Assembly: GCA_963920765.1 (NCBI GenBank)
Contig: OY987244.1
Span: 8,372,501-8,436,500 of the forward strand
Direction of reading: 5' to 3'
DNA from: Ulota crispa
Lineage: Eukaryota > Streptophyta > Bryopsida > Orthotrichales > Orthotrichaceae
Length of the DNA: 64,000 nucleotides
In this document: piece by piece, positions 1 to 12,065 of the stretch
Layout of the letters: each line of letters starts with the position of its first letter
Numbering within the stretch: the stretch's first letter is position 1
The notes under the pieces: generated by a model
Databases searched by the model: none
What the model was told of the DNA's origin: nothing
Seen by the model: the letters and a program-made list of their open reading frames with translations, nothing else
Made by a program: the position numbers and the translations under genes

Positions 1-1070
1 CATGCCATCCTGCAGACGTGGGCTTTCCTTACAAATGTTGCCAAAATGCCTCTGCCTCCTGTCCTTTGCCTTCCCAACCCCTCCTCCGGCCCATCCATGA
101 GTCCCTGACTGACTGGGTCAGCTGATCCTGGTACTTCAGGTGACTTCTTCCTTTCTGCCCCTGCTCTCAAGGGTCCCCATGTGGTCCAGCATGGTACTTA
201 TGCAATCCAGGATGACCCGGTTATGCCTTCTACCCTGCCTGTGAAAGAGCTTCAGGTGGTTATTTATTTATTACACAGCAGCACCACAGGCGCTTCTCCT
301 TTGCCAAGGACCAAGACCCTCTGGATGTGCACACAATCTGATTTCCCTGCATATTTTAGAGCTTTTATTGAGATGTACCGCACTCAAAGTCTTCACTCTG
401 GCATATGGAACAACGGAATTTTGTGGATTTCCAATGTGACTGCTGAATATATTCTCAGAGCTCCTGCCTTCTAAATGAAATGTGCAAGGTACTGTAGGAT
501 TTTCATTGATCATGCCCGGGCGCATCTCTTGCCCTCTAGCATACCAAATCATAGTCCTTTGGGTGGTAGTCCTTCAACTCCTGAACGAGTGAACGTGATC
601 TCCCATGATATGAGAGAGTAAACTAAATGTAAAACAGATGATTTTCAAATGCAGCAAGAAAAAAACCGCACCACTACAGGAAGTTTGGAAACTTGGAGCA
701 TGATGGCTTCCAAGAGCGAACATGGGCAAGCAGTGGCAGGCGGACCAACAGTAACCTCATCAATGCATTGAGTTGCTTTGCTTTGCGGTGTGCGGCCTCT
801 TGACCCAGCATTACATGAAAAAGCAGCACTGGGGTACATGTAAGTCTACAGTGCCTCCTGTGCCTGGTACCATACTCCACCCCTGTCTGGTTGGAGAGGA
901 GAAAATTGCAGATGCCTACCATATACCCCACCATAGTCTTGGTCAACCCAGTTTGAACTCCAAGGCCTTCACAGTACACACACCATATCCCAGGTCCCAA
1001 GTCCCACTGAATTCTCACAAGGGGTTGAAATGTGGTCCTCCCGGTGGTCCTTGTAGCTTGGCACCCTGTC
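1..1070. other. No recognisable gene
   Basis: This stretch is less AT-rich than most of the window and has several overlapping open frames of about 60-143 codons on both strands. None shows a domain, repeat or start context I recognise, and long frames on opposite strands over the same bases argue against a real gene. It could be a decayed transposon or gene fragment; I cannot tell which. Confidence 0.5.
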
Positions 1071-1460
1071 TTAATCCCTAAACGCGAGTTGGTCACTATG
1101 ACCAACCCCTCTACATTATTATACAGTGTTCTATAATGTTCTACAATGTTTTGGCAAGTGTCCTTACATTATAATATTGTTTTCAAAAGTTGCAGAAGTT
1201 AACAGTGCATGGTGCCCTCATGAAAATTGCAAAAGGGTAATGTGGGACCTATCACCGTGTCTTTGAATCTTCTCACATTTTGGGTTACCCAAATATATGA
1301 GTACATCTAATAAGGTAATTATTTGCCTTCCAAGATGAACCATGTGTTTATTATCATTTCTAAAAACAAATAAAATGAAAAACAACTTTTTTCCATTCTG
1401 CAAGGCATTTTTTTGGTATGCAGCAGGCGTTTGTAGTCCACCTCAACGTTTAAGAGTTAA
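1071..1460 (+). mobile_element. TTAA-bounded short element, family N copy 1
   Basis: A 390-bp block with TTAA at both ends. The left tip is TTAATCCCTAAACG and the right tip, read inward, is TTAACTCTTAAACG. Its interior is similar throughout to 24177-24556, for example the stretches ending CAAAAGTTGCA and TGAATCTTCTCACA. That second copy has TTAA at the same borders, which fixes the ends. No coding potential. I infer a non-autonomous DNA element. The right TTAA is shared with the next element. Confidence 0.7.
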
Positions 1461-2240
1461 TCCCTTAGCGCCAAGGCCGTCTTCACCATAATCAGGGTTT
1501 TGGGATACCTCCAACTTTGACGTTTTGTATCTTGGTCAATTGGATGACCCACAAAAACTAACCATTGGAAATAGTGAGGCACCTACTTAGAAAATGACTT
1601 GCAAATTTTGGGAACAATTCACCACAAGAGATGGGAGATTATAACATTTGATCAAACAACATGTGATGACAAAATCTCATTTTTTTGGTAGGTAGTTGCT
1701 ATTTGATGATTTTTACAAAATTCTATATGCCCTTGATTCATCTCAAATTTTGTGAGTAGCAAAATTAGATGTGAATGCACACACTTGTAAATTATTGAAG
1801 ATTGCACTTCTTTTTATGTCAAGTTTTAGGGCTTCAAATTGCTATTGCACGGAAAATAATGACCGGCATAGTTGGTGATGGTTGCCATAATAAGGGTTTA
1901 GAACATGCTTGAACCCGTGCCAACAACTTTCCTGCTACCACAAAGCACACACAAGGAAGCTTGTAAGGGATATTGACCGGTTGCAGCTTGTAAAACACTG
2001 CTTGCCATCACGCCCCTTATGCTTGCCACCACTCCTCGTATAGTATTTCACCCAGTCAAATCTCTTGCAACACTTATACAACATTTGACTTTCCTTGCCA
2101 TTCTCCATTGGCATGCACAACTTGAATGCCCTCATAATTATAATTTATAACAAGATCAAAAAGTTGAATCCAGTTCCTCAAAACAAGGCTTTGAAATTGT
2201 GGAAGGCAATATATGGGACGCCGGGGCACTCAGGGGTCAA
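1457..2240. mobile_element. TTAA-bounded element (TCCCTTAGCGCC ends)
   Basis: The left tip TTAATCCCTTAGCGCC begins at the TTAA that ends the preceding element. The right tip is GGGGCACTCAGGGGTCAA, with TTAA mutated to TCAA. The tips resemble those of the element at 38732-39631 (TTAACCCCTGAGCGCC). The 784-bp interior has no recognised gene; short open frames in it look random. The pairing of these two ends is an inference because no second full copy lies in the window. Confidence 0.5.
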
Positions 2241-3531
2241 GAGTCCTAATTCACTTTTACATGCCTAGTTGCCTAGCAGAACTTTTGGAAATTTTTCTGA
2301 AAGTGGGTTCTTACTCCATGAATTCGAGCTTGCAAAAACAAAATCCAACTCAAACGTTAAGTGGCATCAGTTTTTTATGTATAAGTAATCATGCATTTTT
2401 TTATTTTTTTATTTATGCCCTTTACTACCCACCAAAAATTTGAATATGGCACTTCGATGGGAATAGTAGAATCCTGATGTGGGACATAATGTGAACAACT
2501 ACTAGTCTATTTTTCCAAGGCAAACCTAATTCTAAATTGGATTGCTTAAAAAGTTCAAATTGAGACTTATAGCTTCACATTGTGTATCAATATCCAAGAT
2601 TTGTTTCACTTAGAAATGTCTATACAATACTAATTTTGGACAGCTTGACAAAAAGGAAGTGGGACTTTGTTGGAATTAAGTTATTTTATGGTAATGAAAA
2701 TAGCCTAAAGTTTATGAATTTTGAAGTAACTAAAGCACCATAAGACACTTGTAATTACAATATTAACAATCACACCACTAATAGGTGCATAATATACCTA
2801 GTGACTCGTACTTATTTTGGTTTGCAGAGTAATATTTAGATAGTGTATACCATAGCTTGATGAGTGAAGTAAATATATTGAGAATCTTGATACTCTACAT
2901 TTTGTTTCTTTAGTTGTGTGCAAGGCAAAAAAGTGCCAAGTATTTTTTTTCCCTCGCCACTGCCGCGGCCGCTCTGCACGCCGGAGTGTAGCTCCGTGGC
3001 TCCATTGCTTTCCGATCAATAGATTGTCAGACGTATGATAGTTGTTGCTAGGAATTGAAGCACTTGAACTGAGCCAGTTCAAAATTGCACGTAGAAGAAA
3101 GCTCCGGTCACATTGAACTCTCTTTTGTTGTCTTCAGGTCAGGTTGTAGGTCTAAAGAGCTTTGCAAGGTACAACGCAGCGCTCTGATTGTCACAACAAG
3201 AGTACGTCACACACTTAGAATCGTATCAAGGTGCATACATGGACAGCTAGTGACTTAGTATCTAATGGAAAGTCCTTAGGGGTTGAGTGGAGTACGTTCA
3301 GGGCGTACAGCATCTTACGAGCGCTGTACACCCCTAGGCAATGAGTTCAGTATGAGGAAGATTCCTTCTAAAACCAGGATAAACGCTAAATGAACTACAC
3401 AGATTCAATCCCCAGAGTTAGAAAGCGATACACACATAACTCAAAACCATAAAATAGGGTTAGAGTTTTCTCCTATCCTTTCCCAATTAGTAGAAGTATT
3501 CTGAACATATAGCAGCACTAACTTAGCTAGC
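2241..3531. other. Unrecognised sequence upstream of the LINE
   Basis: AT-rich sequence without a recognised gene. It contains a short GC-rich patch at about 2950-3005 in an otherwise AT-rich setting. Part of the last 300 bases is probably the LINE 5' untranslated region, because the first ORF1 ATG is at 3532 with an in-frame stop at 3502, but I could not find the LINE 5' end or a target-site duplication. Confidence 0.45.
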
Positions 3532-5298
3532 ATGGATAACCCTAATAATATCATAATAGAGACATTAACACCGCCAAAGGGAAACAATGAACTCAATTCT
3601 AACATAGAAAGGGAAGAAGGGAATAGTTAGGGGCAGACCAATAATGGAACCAGAGACATAGCAAAATTCCCCGAACTATGTAGCTTGTGCTAGAGCGTGG
3701 AAATCCCAGCTGGAGAGAAGAGGATTTGCCCACATGAGCAGGCAAACCCGGTACCTAAAGTGCCACTGGCACTACTAGAACAACACAAGGAGAATGAAAC
3801 ACCGAAAGCACCCACAGCTTCATCTACACCACCGATGGCTCAGATCAAAGGCAACACAATCCCTGCAACCATCACAAAGGCGCAAGCAGCTCTGTTTGCA
3901 CAGTTTGAAGGCTATTTTCAAGCGGAAGGAGAGTTAACGATCGAATTCACAGAGAAGGAGATCAACGAGCTCAAAGCGTCAAATTAGAATAAGGTGAAAC
4001 ACTCAATACTTGGCCGCATACCAGGTTTGTCACCTGGTTACGTCAACCTTTTCAATTTCCTTTGCACTCACATTCAGGACAGATTCTTGACCCTAAAAAC
4101 ACTCACTTGAGGATACTTTTGCCCGGAGTTTCCAGACAAAGATGGTGCCTCAAGATGTCTAAAAAAAATTGGCCTTGCATGGGAAGGGAGAGTAGTACAA
4201 TTTCGGCGATGGGAAGGAGGATTCAATGCTATCTCACCAAACATAGAGATCAACATGGGATACCCAATGAGAGTCCAATTCCCTGAGCTAGAACTTGCTT
4301 TCCAAGAAGAGAAATTCTACAGGTTGATAGGGTCAAAGCTAGGGGACGTGGTGGCAGTTGAAAACAAATACACGTACATGAAGAGACTAGCCGGGCCCAT
4401 CACCAACATGATCATCTAGAGGATAGAAGATCTACCCAAGACGATAGCACTCCTAGCACTACTCCCGGGCTCCAGAAAAGGTGAGATCATGCGCATCAAA
4501 GTTGTGTATTTGGGGCTTCCTGGTCAATGTAATCGATGCAGGAAGTTTGGCCACACCAACAACAATTGCAGGATACAAAGATATAAGGACAAAGATAGGG
4601 AACCATCAGCTAGAAAACCCACAGAGCCAGGAACAATTAAGGAAAGGCCTTTCATGGAAGTCATCAGCAAACGTTGCAACAGGAATAGGAATAGGAACAA
4701 AAACAGGGCAAATAAGAGGGCACAAGGAGCTACCAGCAGCCTATTGAGAAGGAACAACTCATCAAGATTCGCAAACAATAACACAAAGAGGCCTACCTCC
4801 ATCATTAGCAGCCCTCCAAGCCCACCACCAGGCACCTTGACCACGCATGTCAACCCGTACAAATGCCTGCACCCCACTGAAACCGAAGAGGAGACTTCAG
4901 AGGAGACACTAGAGGAGACACCAGGAAAAAATATTGAGTACACAATCCCAACACCTGAGCCTCTCCTAGACGCACATGAGTTGGTGGAAAATGATGCGAC
5001 CGCGCCCTTGCCCAAACCTAGGGAAACAATAGAGGCGACAACACCAACTCCCCCTCTCCTTCCCTCCCCCCGGCCCATGAGTCCCGTGCCGCAAGTGACG
5101 CCTCCGGCTAGCTCAAAAGAAGAGGGCACTTCCATAGAACAAGGATCCAAAGCCAAATATAAAGAGGCTGCAATGGCCTCAAACCTCAAATTGGAGACTG
5201 AAACGGCAGCAGAACCCCATGTGTTACCGACAACCCCACCAAAAAGCCCCCCTTCAGCTAGAGCAGAGCCTAACACCCGCACCCCAAGACTCGCCTAG
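3532..5298 (+). pseudogene. LINE ORF1, gag-like RNA-binding protein, disrupted
   Basis: ORF1 would coat the LINE RNA in a ribonucleoprotein particle. I start it at the ATG at 3532, which follows an in-frame stop. Around 3990-4480 it reads like the DUF4283-type N-terminal domain of plant LINE ORF1 proteins. This leads into a zinc knuckle at about 4525-4566, CNRCRKFGHTNNNC (C-x2-C-x4-H-x4-C), followed by a basic and then a proline/threonine-rich tail. In-frame stops lie at 3628, 3691, 3985 and 4417 (all TAG) and at 4108 (TGA). After 5298 coding-like sequence continues in another frame to about 5890. A long open frame on the opposite strand at 4524-5282 is a shadow of the codon bias. Confidence 0.8.
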
Positions 5299-5894
5299 TG
5301 AGAACAAAAACGTGGACAAGCCTATAAAAGGGCCAGAAGACACAAAAAAACTCTCGACCACAAGCAGGTTACAGCTCACATCACCTGACTAGGTACCAGA
5401 CAGGGAAACCAGCAATCACCTCGGAGATCTCTGGACTACAATCCCGGACAGAAAAATATGAGAAATCTTTTGCACAACAAAAAAGGCAAGTCCAACATCC
5501 GATAAAAGATCGAGTAGCATCTAGCCAGTCATTCACAAAGGGAAAGGAAACGAGAACTTGATTCTACTTAGACAAGGCACGACAGAAAACAAACTCATGG
5601 AGCTTTTCTTGATTGCGGTAATAAATGGACCCTTCTCAGCCAAGGCGTTACAAGTCTTGGTACTACACCTATTTAGAGGATATCTCAATTAAAATCTAGC
5701 AACCACAAAAAACTAGAACGTGGGATAGCATAAGTTGGCTCAGCAAGTGGTACGGACATCACGGGAACCAGGAGCTCACGGTACTTGCCACAATCCGAGT
5801 ACCACCAAAATCACATGCAATAAAAGCTAGCCCATACCTATGGATACCAAACATGGAGCTAGGCACATTATTCGTTGGAAATGGCCAAGCCATA

Positions 5895-6069
5895 CACTAG
5901 TAGAAAACTGCGTTAGAATTCACTAAAAAATGTAAGGTAGTTTACGTTGAGTTTTGTGTTTCCAACACAAAAGTTTGTTGAACAACACAAAATTTTGTGT
6001 TGGAAACATGGAACTCAACATAAACTACCTTACATTTTTAGTGAATTCTAACGTAGTTTTCTTCTAGTG
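5895..6069. mobile_element. CACTA hairpin MITE inside the LINE
   Basis: A 175-bp near-perfect palindrome running from CACTAGTAGAAAAC to GTTTTCTTCTAGTG. It is flanked on both sides by ATA (5892-5894 and 6070-6072). CACTA ends with a 3-bp target duplication are the signature of the CACTA (En/Spm, CMC) superfamily. The arms pair almost base for base around a short centre. It lies in the stretch between ORF1 and ORF2 and so landed after the LINE. It encodes nothing and would need a transposase from elsewhere. Confidence 0.9.
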
Positions 6070-6197
6070 ATAGCAAACACTCTATTAGAGAATTGGCTCG
6101 ATGCAGAGGCAAATACGTACGACCCCTCAAGCTAGCGTCTAGGGATGCTAACCACACTCAAGGCTTGGGCTCCTTCCAGCCCAGAGAATGGTCACAC

Positions 6198-9100
6198 ATG
6201 ATGAGACACCCACTGATCATCGCCACTCTAAACACAAGGGGCATCGGTACAAGAGCAACAGGAGCGAGGAAACAGATCCATATAGGTTGAGTATTTGAAC
6301 AAATAGAATCTCGTCTCCAAATGCTATTGATTCAAGAACATTGGCTACCTGAAGCAGCCTGCATCAGTAAGACTAGAAGCCTCCCCTTCAAAGGTGGAAC
6401 CAAAATATGGAACCCAGGAGAAGTAGCGCTAGGTGGGCTACACTACTAAGGAGGAACAGCAATATTGCTAGCATTGACCTTAGCAACAAAGCTAATCAAA
6501 GAGGGCATCATTTCTCAGGGACGAGTTCAATTTGTAGTGATTAGGTGCGACAACAACTCAACCCTTGCAGTCATCAACATATACGCGCACTTTGAGAGCG
6601 TGGAAAAAATCCTCTTATGGAAATACATTCACCAAGTAAATATTGAGGTGGACGCATTCATCTTGGGAGGGGACTTTAACATGGTCAAAAGATACGAAGA
6701 CTACCAAGGCAGTCTACGGAACAGACTAGGGATGAATAAATGAGAGAAGATAGAGTGGGAGCTACTACTCCACACATAAGGCTTGACAAATTCTGCTTGC
6801 TCTGACCGCTTCAAAAACAGCAGCCACAAGTTATACACTTGGAATAACTCAAGAGTGGGCAAGGCTAACTGCAAGGCTAGACTGGATCTCATCTACATTA
6901 GCAAACCAATAGAGGAGCTTGGCAGTATCCACTCAATCTCACCACACATGAAGGGCCTTTTGAATCACTGCCGAGTCACTCTAAAGATCCACCCACCTCC
7001 AGGAATAGAACACTCCCAACGTGGCTGCTTCAATCCAGCCATACTCAAAAACCCGGGGTTCAAACTACGCTTAGGAGCAGCATGGAAAGCTGAGGTAGAC
7101 CCACCAGATGGAGAATCATGGCTGTCCTTGGCAGAACGAGCCTTAGCTAGAGTGCATGCAGAAGCCTCCTTAATCAATCAACAGCAACGATGCTCCAGGT
7201 TCAATCAAGAACAAGAGCTACTCAATAAAATCCAAGTAGCTGAGAGATTCCTCCAGAGACACCCTCGTGATGAAGTAGTTATAGCCGAGGTATCAAGATG
7301 TCGTACCGACCTAGAGAAGCTCACAACACAAGTGCTCAGCAGCCACCAATAGGATATGGCAGCAATGTGGACATGCCATGGAGACAGGTGCTCCAAAAAG
7401 TTTTTCCAATTCTACAAACCACACCATTGCTGAACATACATTCCAATGCTCTCAGTGGATGACACGACCATTACAACGCGGCAAGGAAAATTGGAAGAGG
7501 CCACCATATTCTTCCAAACACTTTATAGCCAAAAAAAACAACAGTGCAGAAACAAGAGAGGCTCTGCAAGAAGTAATATCCAGGGTCCTAGAAAGAGTAA
7601 CTGATGACATGAACAACGTCTTGGAACAAGAGGTAGACCTTTTTGAACTCCAAGAGGCAGTGAAGGACCTTGCCATAGGGAAGGCCCTTGGACCAGATGG
7701 AATCCCAAACGAGTTCATCCGCGAATGCCTAGATCAGATCCAAGGTCAATAACTCACAGCCATCAACCAAGCACTTATATCGGGAGAGCTCACACCAAAT
7801 CTGAACAAGAACATTACCATGTTGGTTCCAAAAGAGGGTGATTTATCAATACTCACAAACTACAAACCTATCTCACTACTAGATTTGTTTTACAAGATCC
7901 TGGCCAAAATCCTGGCCCGTAGACTCAAACCCTTTCTCCTAGTGCTTATTCGACCTAACAAAACTGGTTACTCACAAGGGAGATGTATCCTGGACAACAT
8001 TGTCTTAGCACAGGAAGCCATGGAATTTGCAAAACAAAGTGACCAAAATTTGGCTCTTCTACTACTAGACTTTGAAAAGGTGTTCGATCGCATAGGATGG
8101 ACATTTATGCGAGCAGTTCTCACCAAGCTAGGGTTTTTCCACAAATTCATACAGTTCATCATGACTTTATACACAAATGCCTCATCATCTGTCATCATCA
8201 ATGGAGAATCAGGACCCCCATTCCCCATCACTAGATCAGTACGTTAGGGCTGTCCGATAGCACCATTTTTGTTCATTTTGGCCATGGACGCGCGCGGCTA
8301 TATGCTGGAAGACCTGTATACGAAATACAAGGGTTTTGACTGCCGAGAGGGAGCTCACTGACAAATGCGTCATATGAAGATGACATGGCGTTATTCTTAT
8401 AGGGGACTGAGATAAACATGCAACGTACAGAGAAAGTGCTAGGAATATATTGCTAGGCTTCGGGATTGAGAATCAATTGGGGAAAAACTAAGGCGATATG
8501 GGCTTCACAAAGGCTAAGGGATGTACGCTGGAGGGAGAACTTTGGTCTCAACTGGGTGCCATAGGGCAAAACAGCCAAATATCTTGGTCTCAAAATAGGG
8601 TTCAAGTTAGGGCCAAATGCCAACAGTTTGGTCTTACTTTAGACACTAGAAACCAAGTTGCACCTATTGGACAGTTCAGCTCCTTACACTAGCAGGACGG
8701 ATTCTTGTATGCAACCAAGTGCTGATGGCTACGTGTTGATTTACGGTGGCAGATTGTGGGCTGAACACAAACCAATGCAACATGATAAAGAGTCTGTTAT
8801 GTAATTACATCTGGTTAGGCAGAGAAAGTAGCAACACTCGAGCTAGAATCAGCTAGGCGACGTGCATCCAGTCGCATAATGAGGGCGGAGTAAAACTCCT
8901 GGATCCATACATTCAGACCAAGGCTCTATTGGCAAAGCTAGTAATCCAAGGCCTAAGTCCTAGCAATGAATCCTTTAAAGCCTTTGTCAAGCATAGAATT
9001 AACGAATGCAGACTAGCTGGCAAACCAGGATGGCCAAAGGGTAGTAATTGGCTCTTCTACTCCAACTCAGTGTCAAAAAGCAACACCTCCATACTACTAT

Positions 9101-10536
9101 ACTCAACTTTCAAATCTTTCCTCTCAATTAGGGAAAACCTCCAACAGCAATCTTTGACTACCTCCTCTAGTATCCTCCGCCAACCGCTCTTTGGCAACCC
9201 ATTGATTCAAGAGGTAAGTGGAGAACCAATGGGATTTGGCAAACAAAAAAGCCTCCACAGGTGGGCGCGCGTAGGCATCTTAAAGATTGCAGACGTGTGG
9301 AAATTTGAACGAGAAGACTACCAGTCCCATATAGAACAACTAGTCCAACTGCCGTTTCTCAAAGATAGGGAGCTCTGCACCACAAATAGAATTGTCGTGC
9401 TGTCTCAGATTCCTTGGGAACCTCGGACCAGATCGGTTGTGCAAGAGGGAGAGTGGATTCGCAGGGAGACGGTAAAAGGTGTGAACCACATATACTTTGT
9501 TACACAAATCGACATGGCCGATTAGCCTATCAGCTCAATAAAATTCCAAATTGACAAGGCCTCAGGACTTATGACTCAAGAGGAGGAATACCACAGACTG
9601 GAAGGGCTACAACACCGCACAGTACGTGTTACGGCATGGTCCTCACAATTTTGGAGCTTTGCAGATTGCAACCCTGGCATTTTACCGCGAAAGCGTGTGC
9701 ATCTGGTTGGTGACGGGTATCTGAGAGACCTACCGTGGGACCCCGGGGACTGGGCTTGGGGGAAGCTACGAGCACACAAGAAGCAACCTTTTTACCAGTA
9801 TATAGTGAAATGAGGCTATAAAGTTGGACTCTTACAGACAGAGCACACTTTGAAAGCAAACATCATCTTTAAAGACAATGGATACAAGAAGAAGGACAGG
9901 GAATAATTTCACGAATTCCTTTGGCATCCATCATGCTCCAAGAAAATTGCAACACTCTTGCTGTCCCTCACCAACCAAGGAGTGGCCTGCGGAGCCTGGC
10001 TCTCTAGCATAGGTATGAACACAACACCTACATGCGGTTTATGCAGGGAGGCACTAGAAGAAACTTATGGTCACCTATTCTAGAGGTGCGATCTTGCCAA
10101 AGAAATTTGGCGTCGCTTTCACCAAGCAGCTGCATCGCACAAGGGGCCAAAGTATGGGACATGGGAGCAAGCACTTCTAGGAAAATTCCGAGTACCTATT
10201 GTAGGTGCCAGGGAGCTCAAATTTGTATTTTCTCATCATCCATTTGACATGTGGCAAGGACACCTCATATGGTTTATTTGGTGTGAGAGATGCCAAAGTC
10301 GCTTCAACAACAAACCCCACTCGGTGGACATACGGAAAGCGTGGACTTCAACAATCTCCACAAGGCTTGCAACATGGAGATCAATCCACGAATTTCAACG
10401 TGATGAAGACACTCTTCTGGCCCTAGAAGTGGCCTTCTGCAACAAATGGGTGACAACCCCACTTCTTTTTTGCACAACCACAGGCAATAAAAACTCATGG
10501 ATTTACGAGCCTCTACACTACCTTATATCAACATAG
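6198..10536 (+). pseudogene. LINE ORF2, endonuclease-reverse transcriptase, disrupted
   Basis: ORF2 would nick target DNA and reverse-transcribe the LINE RNA. The start is taken at the ATG at 6198. The apurinic-type endonuclease shows LNTRG, LIQEHW and GGDFN; the expected SDH near 6970 reads NHC. Reverse transcriptase follows from about 7600: IGKALGPDGIPNEF, YKPISLLDLFYKILAKILA, then LLLLDFEKVFDRIGW (motif A), GCPIAPFLF (motif B) and SYEDDMALF at 8370-8396, where the usual YADD reads YEDD. SGLRINWGKTK and KYLGLK come next. The C-terminus has CGLCREALEETYGHLF then RC at about 10033-10089, the zf-RVT pattern; no RNase H was seen. Stops include 7750, 8245, 9523 and 9811. Frame changes lie near 7360 and 8350 and again before 8929. 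Confidence 0.85.
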
Positions 10537-11083
10537 TACCACCGTAGGATTGAGCTGTGCCCGGTCGTCTGCCCATCCTAGGTCTCCCGGTTTTTTCCCC
10601 GTTGAAGGGGGTTATTCATTGTACTCTGCATTTTCATCATAAGTACAAGACGTCTCTGCGAGCTCTAGCATGTTTCCCCCACAGGGGCTTTTTCAAAAGA
10701 CTGCCAAGTGTTGACAACGTCTTGGTTTAAAATTGGAAGGACCACTCCTAGTTGGTCAGGCCCATCAGTTTTTGGCTAGAAAAAAGTGCCCTAGTTGTGT
10801 AGCAAGCTACACTCTCATGAACCATGCCTCCAAAATATGCTATCAAATAAGCTACATGATTAACAAATGAACCTCAACTTGGGGACATATTAGCAATTTG
10901 AAAGTAAATCATTGTGATCACAAATTGAGTTTGGTAAAATACCATAAAAATATATATGAGTTTTTGAACGATAGCAATTTCAACTTCATTATCAAAAGGC
11001 AAGTATCCTAAATTAAATTATGTATGATATAAATAAACAGAGAACAAATACCAGCTAATGGCTAAATAAGTATCCACCAACGT
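10537..11083. other. LINE 3' region and unrecognised AT-rich sequence
   Basis: The first 150-200 bases, including a C/T-rich run near 10580-10620, are probably the LINE 3' untranslated region. The rest is AT-rich with no gene or repeat that I recognise. Confidence 0.4.
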
Positions 11084-11380
11084 AACATTCAGTAGCTTGA
11101 AGAGAGGTTGCCTTTCCTCTCTTCAGGTATCATCCACGAACTTCATATTGACACAAAAATAAAATAAAATAAAATAAAAGTTTTATTTTTTATTTTTTTT
11201 AATATAATTTTTCTGACATGGCTGGCCCCCACATCGATGTATGTGCACTAAATTGAGCCTCTCTTTCATAAACTCTGTAACGAATTTAGTTAAGTGTCCC
11301 CATAGCTAAAGATGGGTGTGGAGTATTCCACACCATTTCATCTGGAGGGAGAGCAGCGCCTGGTAGTGCTACTGAATGTT
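11084..11380 (+). mobile_element. Short inverted-repeat element, family K copy 1
   Basis: The block begins AACATTCAGTAGC and ends with the complement GCTACTGAATGTT. The whole interior matches 58391-58638, including the stretch GATGGGTGTGGA(G/A)TATTCCACAC near the right end. This copy is longer because it has gained an A/T-rich run (AAAAT repeats) near 11155-11210. It is non-coding. Copy 2 is flanked by TA, so a TA-targeting DNA element is the best guess. Confidence 0.7.
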
Positions 11381-11460
11381 TTGAAAAGTCCATTTGTTTA
11401 TGTTTACAAAAGAACATTAAACTGATAAAGGGTAAGACACAACAGGTATGTAGTCCTTTT

Positions 11461-11571
11461 CACTAGTAAAAAAATCTTGGTTCTTAGTACCTAAAAAAGT
11501 GTTTACAACAACTTATTTAGTTATTGTCTGATCATTATTTAGTCATTGTGAACACATTTTTCTTACAAGTG
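11461..11571. mobile_element. Degenerate CACTA-type MITE
   Basis: A 111-bp segment from CACTAGTAAAAAAAT to TTTTTCTTACAAGTG, flanked on both sides by TTT. The ends resemble those of the CACTA hairpins at 5895 and 32590. The interior is not strongly palindromic. The short length and A/T-rich flanks leave room for coincidence. Confidence 0.45.
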
Positions 11572-12065
11572 TTTAGAGGATAGACTCCATACGACTTAAT
11601 TCTCAAGCTTACAAAGTCTACCAAATGTGTAATTGTACACTAAATGCGATATTTGTTAAATTGGAAAAAACAAAGGTATCATTTTGTACTCCACCTTAAA
11701 CCCAAAAAGTTACCTTAAATCAGATTTGAAGGTATCAGATTTAGTTTGAGTCACTAAGATTTTTTCCCTCACAAATTCCTCCTCTCAAGTGAGGGAATGT
11801 GTACCAAAAAAAGCTGCAAGCTCGGTTTTAGGTGATCACCTAAAACCTTCAGAAGTCCCAAAATGTACTATTTTTCTCAATTTAACAAATAACTTGTTAC
11901 TATTTTAGAACAAATTTTAGAAACACCTCAGATTTTTTGGTTACCAGTTTATAAAGCATATAAGAAATTCTTTTATTCGGTACCACTAGGTTATGTTTAG
12001 TTTTAGTTTTATCAACTCAAAGATTTCCTAAAGAGTTGGAAAGTATCAAATTAAAATGTACAAAG
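11572..12065. other. No recognisable gene
   Basis: AT-rich sequence without open frames of note. A short inverted repeat around CCTCTCAAGTGAGGG and GTGATCACC is visible, but nothing supports a specific feature. Confidence 0.5.

Larger units (their letters stand above)
3450..10700 (+). mobile_element. Degenerate plant L1-type LINE retrotransposon
   Basis: One non-LTR retrotransposon on the plus strand. ORF1 has a CCHC zinc knuckle. ORF2 has an endonuclease, a reverse transcriptase and a C-terminal zf-RVT-like zinc motif. This is the usual order in plant L1 elements. Both frames carry stops and frameshifts, and a CACTA hairpin sits between them, so it is dead. The 3' part after 10536 holds a pyrimidine-rich stretch typical of the 3' end of such elements, but no clear poly(A) tail. 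Both outer borders are approximate, and no target-site duplication was found. Confidence 0.85.

Noticed and set aside
674..1105. 143-codon minus-strand frame as a host gene
   Set aside because: It overlaps an open frame on the other strand, runs into the TTAA element at 1071, and has no recognisable domain.
4524..5282. 252-codon open frame on the minus strand as a gene
   Set aside because: It lies antisense to the LINE ORF1 tail and arises from the composition of the proline/threonine-rich coding strand; no domain is visible.
3628..10089. Frequent in-frame TAG/TAA in the LINE as a sign of a reassigned stop code (as in some green algae)
   Set aside because: Ordinary CAG and CAA codons are used freely in the same frames, TGA stops and frameshifts also occur, and the pattern fits decay of a silent element.
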